This document shows, piece after piece, positions 41,615 to 49,534 of a DNA stretch of 64,000 bases (within the stretch, counting starts at the first letter, position 1; each line of letters begins with the position of its first letter). Source of the DNA: Maricaulis sp048269565 (GTDB lineage Bacteria; Pseudomonadota; Alphaproteobacteria; Caulobacterales; Maricaulaceae); the NCBI RefSeq assembly GCF_048269565.1, contig NZ_JBLXIK010000004.1, positions 62,001 through 126,000 on the forward strand, read 5' to 3'. Both the position numbers and the translations under genes were made by a program. The notes beneath the pieces were generated by a model, which made no database searches, was not told where the DNA came from, and saw only the letters and a program-made list of their open reading frames with translations.

Positions 41615-42668
41615 GTGCAAATTCCGGCACCGCATTGCGGATCAGCAGCGCTGAGCCCTTGCTCAGCCCCTGGATCGCATCGGCCGCCAGCACCATGGCC
41701 CCGGCTGTCCAGGACGGGCGTTCATAGGGCCAGATGACCCCTTCCTCGAACTGCCAGCCCATCCAGTAACCGCCATCCTTTGCCGCCAGTGGTGCGAGAT
41801 CGTGCAGCAGCGCTTTCGCCTGGTCGGTCTTGCCGACCGACATGCACGCCAGCGCCAGTTCTGCCGTTTCCGCGGCCGTCACCCAAGGCTCGTCAGCGAC
41901 GCAGCGACAGCCCAGTCCCGGCTCGACGAAATCGGTCCAGCGGGCATAGAGGCGCGCGCGCCCGGTCTCTGCCGACAGCACGCCGGCGAGGACCGGGTAA
42001 TACCAGTCCATCGCATAGCGGCGGCGATCAATACCGGTACGGTCAAAGCGGGAATCATTCTCGCGCAGGGCGGCGCCGAGACGCTGGCGTGCCACCATCC
42101 AGTCGTGGTCATCATGGCCGAGCATGCGTGCAATCTGGATCGCGCATTCCAGCGCCTTGTACAGGCTGGCATTGCCGGCCCGCAGCGAGTCGAGCCCGGC
42201 CAGCGCTTCGCCGTCATCGGGCGCCCGCCAGACGATATCGCCATGGCGGGTCTGATGGCCGAGCACCCAGTCCATCGCCTGGCGCAATTGCGGCCAGTAG
42301 CGAGGCAGGGCTGCGGCATCGTCCAGGGCCAGTACCGAGCGCAGCAGGGTCACCGCGGCATAGCCGGAGAAATTGGTGTCGCGGGCGGTTTCCGGCGTGC
42401 CGGGAACCAGACGGCGATTGGCGTCGTCCAGCGGCACCGAAGCGCCGAGATCGCCGCGCCAGCCGCCATCGGCGTCCTGGCGCTCGAACAGCGCGTCCAG
42501 CGCCCGGCGCGTCGCTACCTCACGACCGGCAATCGCCAGCGCCATGGCGCTCTCGCCGTGATTCCACGCATCCCAGATCCCCGCCTCGACCCAGGGGATC
42601 GAGCCGTCGGGACGTTGCAGCCGCTCGATATGGTCGGCGCAGGCGGTGATGTCGATCTGTCTGGCCAT
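41571..42668 (-). CDS. Alpha/alpha-barrel protein resembling squalene-cyclase/prenyltransferase repeats
   Basis: A 365-residue protein starting MARQIDITACADHIERLQRP, with repeats of helical hairpins and QW-like motifs (RQDADGGWRGDLG, AKDGGYWMGWQFEEG, WDAWNHGESAMALAIAGREV). This is the alpha-alpha barrel plan shared by terpene cyclases, prenyltransferases and some glycosidases. No DxDD motif of squalene-hopene cyclases is seen, so the reaction is unknown. The ATG overlaps the stop of the preceding methyltransferase gene (ATGA). It is the last gene of the GT4/methyltransferase/barrel unit. Confidence 0.75.
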   Translation of the reverse strand: MARQIDITACADHIERLQRPDGSIPWVEAGIWDAWNHGESAMALAIAGREVATRRALDALFERQDADGGWRGDLGASVPLDDANRRLVPGTPETARDTNFSGYAAVTLLRSVLALDDAAALPRYWPQLRQAMDWVLGHQTRHGDIVWRAPDDGEALAGLDSLRAGNASLYKALECAIQIARMLGHDDHDWMVARQRLGAALRENDSRFDRTGIDRRRYAMDWYYPVLAGVLSAETGRARLYARWTDFVEPGLGCRCVADEPWVTAAETAELALACMSVGKTDQAKALLHDLAPLAAKDGGYWMGWQFEEGVIWPYERPSWTAGAMVLAADAIQGLSKGSALLIRNAVPEFALKRGGAELPASRRD

Positions 42669-43387
42669 CAGCCAACCTTCCGGAAATACATCACAACGGA
42701 CTTGCCCATCACCGGCGCCAGCAGCCATTCCAGCGACTGGGTCAGCCAGGGTTTTTCCATCAGGTCCCATTCGAGGAATTTGCGGTAGAGCCGCACGCTC
42801 GCGGCGCTTTCGCGCTGGTCCCACAGCGCGCATTGCAGCCACCAATAGGGGCTGTGCAGCCCATGGGCCCAATGGCGCTTGAACGCGGCAAAGCCCTGTT
42901 TGCGCACCTGGTCGCGCAGGGCCTTGGTGCGGAAGATGCGCACATGGCCGCCGGGCGTGTTGTGATATTCGGTCGAGAGCTTCCAGCAGATCGCTTCGGG
43001 CCAGTAGCGCGGCACGGAGGCAGCGAAGATCCCGTCGGGCTTGAGGATGCGGGCGATTTCCGCCAGCACGGCGTCGGGATCCGGGACATGCTCGAGCACT
43101 TCCGAACACAGCACACGGTCGAAGCTATTGTCCGGAAAGGGCAGGCGCGCGGCATCGCCGGCGCCGAGCGCGGCGCTGCGCAGCGGCGAATGCGGTTCGG
43201 GCGGTGGTAGCTGGAAGAAGCCATCGAATGCCGCCTTGGCCTCTTCGTGCGACAGGTCGATTCCCACGACCTCCAGCGGCGTTTCGTTCCAGTACAGCGC
43301 ATGCAGATGCCGGCCGCGGCCACAGCCGAGGTCGAGCACGCGCATGCCCGGTTGCAGGTCCATGTCTTCCAGTCGCATCGTCAGCAT
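42668..43387 (-). CDS. Class I AdoMet-dependent methyltransferase (UbiE-like fold)
   Basis: A 239-residue protein with motif I VLDLGCGRGRHLHALYW, acidic loop GIDLSHEEAKAAF, LPFPDNSFDRVLCSEVLEHV (motif II and post-II) and ILKPDGIFAASVPRYWPE. The C-terminal part (SPYWWLQCALWDQRESA) is aromatic-rich, as if for a large or amphipathic substrate. It overlaps both neighbours by 1-4 bases: the GT4 stop and the barrel gene start, indicating a tight operon. Substrate unknown. Confidence 0.85.
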   Translation of the reverse strand: MLTMRLEDMDLQPGMRVLDLGCGRGRHLHALYWNETPLEVVGIDLSHEEAKAAFDGFFQLPPPEPHSPLRSAALGAGDAARLPFPDNSFDRVLCSEVLEHVPDPDAVLAEIARILKPDGIFAASVPRYWPEAICWKLSTEYHNTPGGHVRIFRTKALRDQVRKQGFAAFKRHWAHGLHSPYWWLQCALWDQRESAASVRLYRKFLEWDLMEKPWLTQSLEWLLAPVMGKSVVMYFRKVG

Positions 43388-44685
43388 CAGGCGCTCAAGC
43401 TCCGCTCGGCAAGGGCTTCGGCGTAGAGCCGCGAGGCGGCCAGGGCGTGTCGCGACCAGTTGAATTCCTCGCGGGCCCGGATCGCAGCGCGAGCGCCAAG
43501 GCGTTGCGCCTCCTCGGGATTGTCGAGCAGGCGGGCGAGGTCGTTGGCGAGGCTGGCGGCATCGCCAGCGGTGGAGATCAGGCCGGCATCGCCAACCACT
43601 TCCGGCAGGGCGCCGCCATTGCTGGCTGCGACGGCTGCACCGCAGGCCATCGCCTCGGCGGCGGGAAAGCCGAAACCCTCAAAGCGCGCCGGGCAGGCGA
43701 CGATGTGGGCGCGCCGGTAGAGCTGGGCGATCGCCTCGCGTGTCAGGTTGGAACTGGTGGTGACGCGGCCGCTGAGGCCGTGGGCGGCGAGCGCCTGTTT
43801 GGCCGGACCGTCGCGCAGCGTGCCGATAATGTGCAGCCGGGCCAGTGGCCGCGCAGCAGCGACGCGGGCGAGGGCATCGATCAGCACGTCCAGCCCCTTG
43901 ATCGGGGCGTCGGCGCTGGCGGTAGTGACGATCAGGCCCGGTTCCGGCTCCACGGCGGGGTCCGGGTTGAAGATCGCGTGGTCAATCCCGTTGAAGGCGA
44001 CGCGGACATGGGCCGGGTCGACGCCATAGCGCTCGGCATGGCTGTCGCTGGCGGCCTGTGAAACGGCCAGCAGGCGCGGCAGTCGGCGCGCGGTCCGCGC
44101 CTGCATGCCGATGAAGTGATACCAGCGCCGCGTCAGTGCCGGTTCCCACCATTTACTGCTGGCGGCGAGGGCGTAGTCGCGGTCGATGGCGATCGGGTGG
44201 TGGATGGTGGTGATGACGGGCAGACGGCGGTTGATGCGCAGGAAGGGCGTTGCCAGGGTCTGGTTGTCGTGCACGACGTCGAAGCGCCCGCTCTCGCGCG
44301 CCAGGAAGGTCTCCAGCCGGCGGCCAAAGGCGTAGAGCTCACCAAAGGCGCCGCTATTGTGGGCCAGCCATTCGGACATATCCGCCCAGGAGCGCAGGTG
44401 CCGCGGCCGCAGGGCGAGGAAGGCATTGTCTTCGGCGAACAGGTCGAGCGAGGGCAGTTCGATCAGCTCGATGCCGTCATCCAGTACCGGGTAGGGCGGG
44501 CCGGAAGCCACCGATACGGTGTGACCGAGATCGCGCAGATTGCGTGTCAGTTCGCGGATATAGACGCCCTGGCCGCCGACATGCGGGTTGGAGCGATAGC
44601 CGGTGACCAACACCCTGAGGGGACGGATTTGTGCTGTATCAACACTGTCCTCCGCACCGTGCAATACCGCGGCGTCCGCATCCAT
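43387..44685 (-). CDS. Family 4 glycosyltransferase
   Basis: A 432-residue GT-B enzyme. N-terminal domain: RVLVTGYRSNPHVGGQGVYI and RELTRNLRDLGHTVSVASG (Gly-rich acceptor loop), then FDVVHDNQTLATPFL. C-terminal donor domain: ASADAPIKGLDVLIDALARV, ARFEGFGFPAAEAMACGAAV and ASNGGALPEVVGDAG, the E-F-G-F-P-x-x-E motif typical of GT4 retaining transferases. No membrane helix. It heads the three-gene minus-strand unit; the donor sugar and acceptor are unknown. Confidence 0.9.
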   Translation of the reverse strand: MDADAAVLHGAEDSVDTAQIRPLRVLVTGYRSNPHVGGQGVYIRELTRNLRDLGHTVSVASGPPYPVLDDGIELIELPSLDLFAEDNAFLALRPRHLRSWADMSEWLAHNSGAFGELYAFGRRLETFLARESGRFDVVHDNQTLATPFLRINRRLPVITTIHHPIAIDRDYALAASSKWWEPALTRRWYHFIGMQARTARRLPRLLAVSQAASDSHAERYGVDPAHVRVAFNGIDHAIFNPDPAVEPEPGLIVTTASADAPIKGLDVLIDALARVAAARPLARLHIIGTLRDGPAKQALAAHGLSGRVTTSSNLTREAIAQLYRRAHIVACPARFEGFGFPAAEAMACGAAVAASNGGALPEVVGDAGLISTAGDAASLANDLARLLDNPEEAQRLGARAAIRAREEFNWSRHALAASRLYAEALAERSLSA

Positions 44686-44809
44686 GAATGGCTGTTCCCT
44701 GCTTCAATCTGGCGGCGAACCTATAGAAGTGAACACTGTTCGCCAAGCGCATCATGCCTATGCAGGAACAGTGGCACGGGTTATGGCCATCGGGCATCAG
44801 AGGATTGAA

Positions 44810-45982
44810 ATGTTCAGAACGCCCGGATTTCGTTTTGCCACCTATTACGGGGCTTTCTACCTCACCCTGGGGGCCTTCCTGCCATACTTCCCCAAATGGC
44901 TCGAAGGCCGGGATCTGAGCGCGGAATGGATCGGCTGGATTGTCGCCGCCGGGCTGGCGGGGCGCACCCTGGTTTCGCCGCTGGGTGCGCGCTGGGCCGA
45001 TAATGCACGCCGCAATCGCGACCCCATCCTGCTGTTCGCCCTCGCGGCGACCCTGGTCTTTGCCCTGCATTTCCCGGTCAATTCGCCCTGGATTCTGCTG
45101 GTGCTCTCGTTTCTGTCCGGTGCGGTGCTGTTCGGACAGATCCCGGTGATCGATGCCTTCGCGCTGCGGCAGGCGCGCGATGGCCTGTTTGTGTTCGGAC
45201 CGGTGCGGGCGATCGGGTCGGTGATGTTCATCATCAGCAATTTCGCCGCCGGTGCCCTGATCGACTGGCGTGGCAGCGAGACCATCCTGGTCTGCATCGT
45301 TGCCGGCTCGGTCGCGATTTCTTTCGCTGCGGCGCGATTGCCGGCGGGCGAGCGTGCGCCGCACCCGCCCGCCCAGGAAGCCGACATCACGGCGCTGCGG
45401 CGGCTGCTGGCGGGACCGTTCGGACTGGCGCTGGCGGCTTCGGCCCTGATCCAGGGCGGACATGGTTTCTATTACGCCTTTTCCGCCGTCGCCTGGTCGG
45501 CTCAGGGTTATGCCGATCTGACCATCGGGGCGCTGTGGGCCAGCGGTGTCGCGGTCGAGATCGTGTTCTTGTGGGTGTCGGGGCGCGGCTGGCTCGGACG
45601 CCTCAGCCCGGCAGCCCTGCTGATCATGGGCGGAGCCGGTTCGATCCTGCGCTGGGGGCTGACGGCGCTGGCGCCGCCATTATGGGCCCTGTTCGCATTG
45701 CAATGCCTGCACGCCCTGAGTTTCGCCGCCACCTATCTCGGCTTTCTGCGCTATGCGGCGCATTCGGTGCCCGACCGGTTTGCCGCGACCGGGCAGGCGA
45801 TCAACTCGGCCCTGGCCGGCGGCGTGGTGATGGCGATCGCCTCGGCGGTGTCCGGTTATTTCTTCGCGCGGCTTGGAACGACAGGTTTTGCCATCATGAT
45901 CCTGCCCGCAGCAGCAGGCCTCGCGGCGGCTTTACTGTTGAGCCGCAATTCTGCACTCCCTCGCGCGGAGAAAATCGACTAG
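44810..45982 (+). CDS. MFS transporter (MFS_1-like, HcaT/nucleoside-type)
   Basis: A 390-residue protein with about 12 membrane helices. It begins MFRTPGFRFATYYGAFYLTL, GAFLPYFPKWLEGRDLSAEW, then GLAGRTLVSPLGARWADNAR, the loop 2-3 motif. The GFR..YYGAxYxxxGxxxPFFPxWL start recalls the HcaT-like MFS family. The ATG at 44810 follows AGAGG; a frame extending upstream overlaps the divergent GT4 gene. It lies 10 bases before the Mla-type operon and may share its transcript. Substrate unknown. Confidence 0.85.
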   Translation: MFRTPGFRFATYYGAFYLTLGAFLPYFPKWLEGRDLSAEWIGWIVAAGLAGRTLVSPLGARWADNARRNRDPILLFALAATLVFALHFPVNSPWILLVLSFLSGAVLFGQIPVIDAFALRQARDGLFVFGPVRAIGSVMFIISNFAAGALIDWRGSETILVCIVAGSVAISFAAARLPAGERAPHPPAQEADITALRRLLAGPFGLALAASALIQGGHGFYYAFSAVAWSAQGYADLTIGALWASGVAVEIVFLWVSGRGWLGRLSPAALLIMGGAGSILRWGLTALAPPLWALFALQCLHALSFAATYLGFLRYAAHSVPDRFAATGQAINSALAGGVVMAIASAVSGYFFARLGTTGFAIMILPAAAGLAAALLLSRNSALPRAEKID

Positions 45983-45992
45983 GCTCCCGGAC

Positions 45993-47147
45993 ATGAGGGG
46001 AAATCCGGCAATATCCGCGAATGGGGCGACCGTGGTTTTGCGCGAAGATGCGGGCAAAACCATTATCGAGGCCCATGGCGACTGGACGATCGACACGATT
46101 GGCCGGGTCGATGCGCCCATTCGCCAGGTCGAGGCCAGTGTCGAACCCGACAAGATCGTCATCGACCTGTCCCATCTCGGGCGTCTCGACACCTCCGGCG
46201 CCTATATGCTGGGCCGCGCCACGCGCCGCTGCGGCCTGCCCGACGGGGATTTCCACTATGTCGGCGAGCATCCGACGGCGCGGCGCCTGATCGAGGAGAT
46301 CCGGCAGCGCACCCAGGTCTGCCCGCCAGAGACCCCGCCGACCTTTGGCTTTGGCAATGCGCTGGGCCGGATCGGGGCCGGGCTTGAGGCGGCACTGTCC
46401 GAGACGATCGAGACCATTGCCTTTTTCGGTCAGACGATCACGACCGGCTTGCGCACGCTGGTTCGCCCGGCGAGCTTCCGCCTGACCTCGGCGATCTGGG
46501 CGATGGAAGAGGTCGGCGTCAATGCGATGCCGATTGTGGCCGTGCTGTCCTTCTTTATCGGCGCGGTTGTTGCCTATATGGGCGCCAATCTGCTGGCCGA
46601 TTTCGGCTTTGCCATCTTCAGCGTTGAACTGATCGGCATTTCGGTCCTGCGCGAATTTGCCGTGTTGATCACGGCGATCCTGCTGGCCGGCCGGTCCGAT
46701 TCGGCTTTCACGGCGTCGATCGGTGCCATGAAGATGCAGCAGGAGATCGACGCCATGCGCGTGCTCGGCCTCGACCCGTTCGAGGTTCTGGTTCTGCCGC
46801 GCGTGGTGGCGTGCGTGCTGATGGCGCCGCTGCTGACCTTTGCCGCCATGATTACCGGCATTTTCGGCGGCATGCTGGTGGCGTGGAGTGCGCAGGACAT
46901 TTCGCCGGCGGTTTTCATCGCGCGGATCCATTCCGAGCTGGACTGGAGCCATTTCTGGGTCGGGATGTCGAAGGCGCCGGTCTTCGGGCTGGTGGTGGCG
47001 ATCATCGGCTGCCGTCAGGGCATGAAGGTCGCCGGCGATGTTGAATCGCTGGGCCGCCGCGTCACGGCCTCGGTGGTGCAGTCGATCTTCATCGTGATCG
47101 TGATCGAGGCCCTGTTTGCGATGATGTATCTGGAGTTGGGCATATGA
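45993..47147 (+). CDS. mlaE: MlaE-type phospholipid ABC transporter permease with N-terminal STAS domain
   Basis: A 384-residue inner membrane permease. Residues about 15-100 form a STAS (MlaB-like) domain, DWTIDTIGRVDAPIRQVEAS and IVIDLSHLGRLDTSGAYMLG, fused to the MlaE domain (about 150-384) with SAIWAMEEVGVNAMPIVAVL, SFFIGAVVAY and MKMQQEIDAMRVLGLDPFEV, the coupling region. In E. coli MlaB is a separate protein. The stop codon overlaps the ATPase start (ATGA). It works with the next three genes to move lipids between membranes. Confidence 0.93.
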   Translation: MRGNPAISANGATVVLREDAGKTIIEAHGDWTIDTIGRVDAPIRQVEASVEPDKIVIDLSHLGRLDTSGAYMLGRATRRCGLPDGDFHYVGEHPTARRLIEEIRQRTQVCPPETPPTFGFGNALGRIGAGLEAALSETIETIAFFGQTITTGLRTLVRPASFRLTSAIWAMEEVGVNAMPIVAVLSFFIGAVVAYMGANLLADFGFAIFSVELIGISVLREFAVLITAILLAGRSDSAFTASIGAMKMQQEIDAMRVLGLDPFEVLVLPRVVACVLMAPLLTFAAMITGIFGGMLVAWSAQDISPAVFIARIHSELDWSHFWVGMSKAPVFGLVVAIIGCRQGMKVAGDVESLGRRVTASVVQSIFIVIVIEALFAMMYLELGI

Positions 47148-47917
47148 GCGAGGATGTCCTGATCTCCATCCGCGGCCTGTGCACCGGCTTTGGCCGCCAT
47201 GTCGTGCACGACCATCTCGATCTCGACATCCGCCGTGGCGAAATCCTCGGCCTGGTCGGCGGTTCCGGCACCGGCAAGACCGTGCTGATGAATGCCATTC
47301 TTGGCCTGCAGAAATATTCCGATGGCGATATCCTGTTCAAAGGCCGGGCTTTTTCCGGGATGAAGGAGGGCGAGCGGCGCGAGATCGAGAGCCGCTGGGG
47401 CGTGTTGTTCCAGAACGGCGCCCTGTTCACCTCGCTGACCGTGCTCGAGAATGTGATGGCGCCCTTGCGCGAGCATGTCGACATGTCCATTCCACTGATG
47501 GAGGAGATTGCCGGCATGAAGCTCGGTCTCGCCGGGCTGGATTCGACAGCGTTCGACCGCTTTCCGTCCGAATTGTCGGGCGGCATGCGCAAGCGGGTCG
47601 CGCTGGCGCGGGCGCTGGCACTCGATCCCGATATCCTGTTTCTCGACGAGCCGACGGCCGGGCTCGACCCGATCGGTGCGGCGGCCTTTGATGGCCTGAT
47701 CCTGGAATTGTCGCGCGCCCTCGACCTGACCGTTCTGATGATCACGCACGATCTCGACAGCCTCTATGCCATCTGTGACCGAATTGCCGTACTTGCGGAC
47801 AAACGTGTCGCGGCGGTTGCACCACTGGAGGCGTTGATGCGAAACCCACATCCGTGGATCCAGGAATATTTCCACGGTCCGCGCGGCCGGCCCGCAATCG
47901 CCGGCAAGGAGAGCTAG
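47144..47917 (+). CDS. mlaF: MlaF-type ABC transporter ATP-binding protein
   Basis: A 257-residue ATPase with Walker A GGSGTGKT, Q-loop FQNGALFTSLTVLEN, signature LSGGMRKRVALARALAL, Walker B DILFLDEPTAGLDPIG and H-loop MITHDLDSLYAICDR. The LFTSLTV segment after the Q-loop and GLDPI are usual in MlaF. It is coupled to mlaE by a four-base overlap and lies four bases before the MCE protein gene. Confidence 0.94.
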   Translation: MSEDVLISIRGLCTGFGRHVVHDHLDLDIRRGEILGLVGGSGTGKTVLMNAILGLQKYSDGDILFKGRAFSGMKEGERREIESRWGVLFQNGALFTSLTVLENVMAPLREHVDMSIPLMEEIAGMKLGLAGLDSTAFDRFPSELSGGMRKRVALARALALDPDILFLDEPTAGLDPIGAAAFDGLILELSRALDLTVLMITHDLDSLYAICDRIAVLADKRVAAVAPLEALMRNPHPWIQEYFHGPRGRPAIAGKES

Positions 47918-47920
47918 ACG

Positions 47921-48871
47921 ATGGAAACCAAGGCACATCATGTCCTCGTTGGCCTGTTCGCGTTGATCCTCATCGCGGGCGGCGGAATTTTCGCGGTCTG
48001 GCTCGGCAAGGTCTCCTTTGACGAGGATTATGCGTTTTACGATGTCGTGTTCGAGGGCCCCGTCCGCGGTCTGCGCGAATCCGCCGAAGTGCGCTTCAAC
48101 GGTATCCAGGTCGGTGAGGTGACTTCGCTCGGGCTTGATGGCCAGAGCCGGGTGATCGCGCGTGTCCGTGTGCTGGCCCAGACACCGGTCCGCGTCGACT
48201 CCTACGCCCAGCTGGAGCCACAGGGCCTGACCGGCCTGTCCTATATCCTGATTTCCGGCGGCGCCCCGGACGCCCAGCGCCTGCTCAGTCCCGCCAGCCG
48301 GCAGCCACCACGGATTTTCGCGCGCCGGGCCCAGCTTGAAGGCCTGGTCGAAGGCTCCGAGGATGTGCTCGACGCGGCGCAGCTGACCCTGATCCGGCTG
48401 TCCGAATTGCTCAGCGACCAGAATGTCGAGGAATTCTCGGCCACCCTGGTCAATCTGCGCGAGATCACCGACCGGGTGAATGCCGAAGATGTGCTGATCG
48501 AGGACATGCGTTCGGCGATCGGCCGCATCGATACGGCAGCGTCGGACATCTCTGCGGCCGCGATTTCGCTGCAGGAGTTCGGTGTCACCGCCGAGGCCTT
48601 CCTGACCAATGAGATGGCGACCGCCGTCAACGAGACCACCGCTGCCGCGATTGCGGTCAACCAGGCGGCGACCGACACCACCGGCCTCATCCAGGCGGTC
48701 CAGCCCTCGCTGGAAGCCTTCGCCCAGGATGGTCTTGAAGACCTGACCCAGGCCGCGGGTGATCTGAACCGTCTCGTCGACTCGCTCGAGCGCAGCGCAT
48801 CTGAATTCGAAAACAATCCCGGCGCCTTTGTCGCCGGTTCGCCCCGTCAAACGGTAGAGGTGCCGCAATGA
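47921..48871 (+). CDS. mlaD: MCE/MlaD-family substrate-binding protein
   Basis: A 316-residue periplasmic protein anchored by one N-terminal helix (VLVGLFALILIAGGGIFAVW). The single MCE domain (about 38-115) reads YDVVFEGPVRGLRESAEVRF, NGIQVGEVTSLGL and LTGLSYILISGG. A long helical C-terminal part of some 180 residues (ITDRVNAEDVLIEDMRSAIG onward) may form a tube or coiled coil toward the outer membrane. The stop overlaps the lipoprotein start (ATGA). Confidence 0.93.
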   Translation: METKAHHVLVGLFALILIAGGGIFAVWLGKVSFDEDYAFYDVVFEGPVRGLRESAEVRFNGIQVGEVTSLGLDGQSRVIARVRVLAQTPVRVDSYAQLEPQGLTGLSYILISGGAPDAQRLLSPASRQPPRIFARRAQLEGLVEGSEDVLDAAQLTLIRLSELLSDQNVEEFSATLVNLREITDRVNAEDVLIEDMRSAIGRIDTAASDISAAAISLQEFGVTAEAFLTNEMATAVNETTAAAIAVNQAATDTTGLIQAVQPSLEAFAQDGLEDLTQAAGDLNRLVDSLERSASEFENNPGAFVAGSPRQTVEVPQ

Positions 48872-49488
48872 GACACGTGGTTTCGATCAAGTTGGCGCTG
48901 GTGGCGCTGAGCGCGCTGTCGGTCTCGGCCTGTGTTTCACTCCTGCCGGAAACCACGCCCTCGGCGGTCTATCGCCTGTCATCGCCCGAAGCGCGGGCCT
49001 GGACCGGCGAGAGCTGGACGGTGGTCGAAGTGGTGCCACCGCTGGCACCGCGCGGCCTCGCCGGTGACGAGATTGCGCTGCAGATGGCTGATGGTCACAT
49101 TGCCTATATGGCCGGGGCGCGCTGGATCTCGCCGGCGCCGCGCGTGATGCAGAACCTGATCGTCGACACGTTCAATGCGACCGATTCCCGCCTGGCGCCG
49201 GCGCTGCCGGAGGACGGTGTACGGGCCGAGTATGAATTGCGCCTCAGCCTGGACGAGTTCGAGGCCGTGTATGACCAGGGTGACAACCGGGCGCCGCTGG
49301 TTCGCGTTCGCCTGTCGACACGGCTGGTGGCATCGCGTGGCCGCCGCATTGTCGGCTCGACGGTTCTGGTTGGCGAGGTCCGCGCGGCGGATAACCGTAT
49401 CGGTGCCATTGTCGCGGCCTTCGACCAGGCCTCGACCCGGGTGAGCCGGGAGCTCGCCGACTGGACCGCGGCGCAGACCACGCCCTGA
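48868..49488 (+). CDS. ABC-type transport auxiliary lipoprotein (PqiC-like)
   Basis: A 206-residue lipoprotein, signal MRHVVSIKLALVALSALSVS with Cys22. The mature part, PSAVYRLSSPEARAWTGESW, then GDEIALQMADGHIAYMAGAR and WISPAPRVMQNLIVDTFNAT, follows the pattern of the PqiC/auxiliary lipoprotein family, seen with MCE transporters. It is the last of four coupled genes; position and family suggest an outer-membrane partner for the MCE system. Confidence 0.88.
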   Translation: MRHVVSIKLALVALSALSVSACVSLLPETTPSAVYRLSSPEARAWTGESWTVVEVVPPLAPRGLAGDEIALQMADGHIAYMAGARWISPAPRVMQNLIVDTFNATDSRLAPALPEDGVRAEYELRLSLDEFEAVYDQGDNRAPLVRVRLSTRLVASRGRRIVGSTVLVGEVRAADNRIGAIVAAFDQASTRVSRELADWTAAQTTP

Positions 49489-49508
49489 TCCGGCTTTCGG
49501 CGGAAACC

Positions 49509-49529
49509 GGCCCGGCGGGCTGCCGGGCC
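49509..49529. terminator. Hairpin between convergent genes
   Basis: An 8-bp stem, GGCCCGGC (49509-49516) and GCCGGGCC (49522-49529), with a GGGCT loop, lies between the ends of the Mla-type operon and the TipN-like gene. No T run follows on either strand, so its strength as a terminator is uncertain. Confidence 0.4.
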
Positions 49530-49534
49530 TGAAC

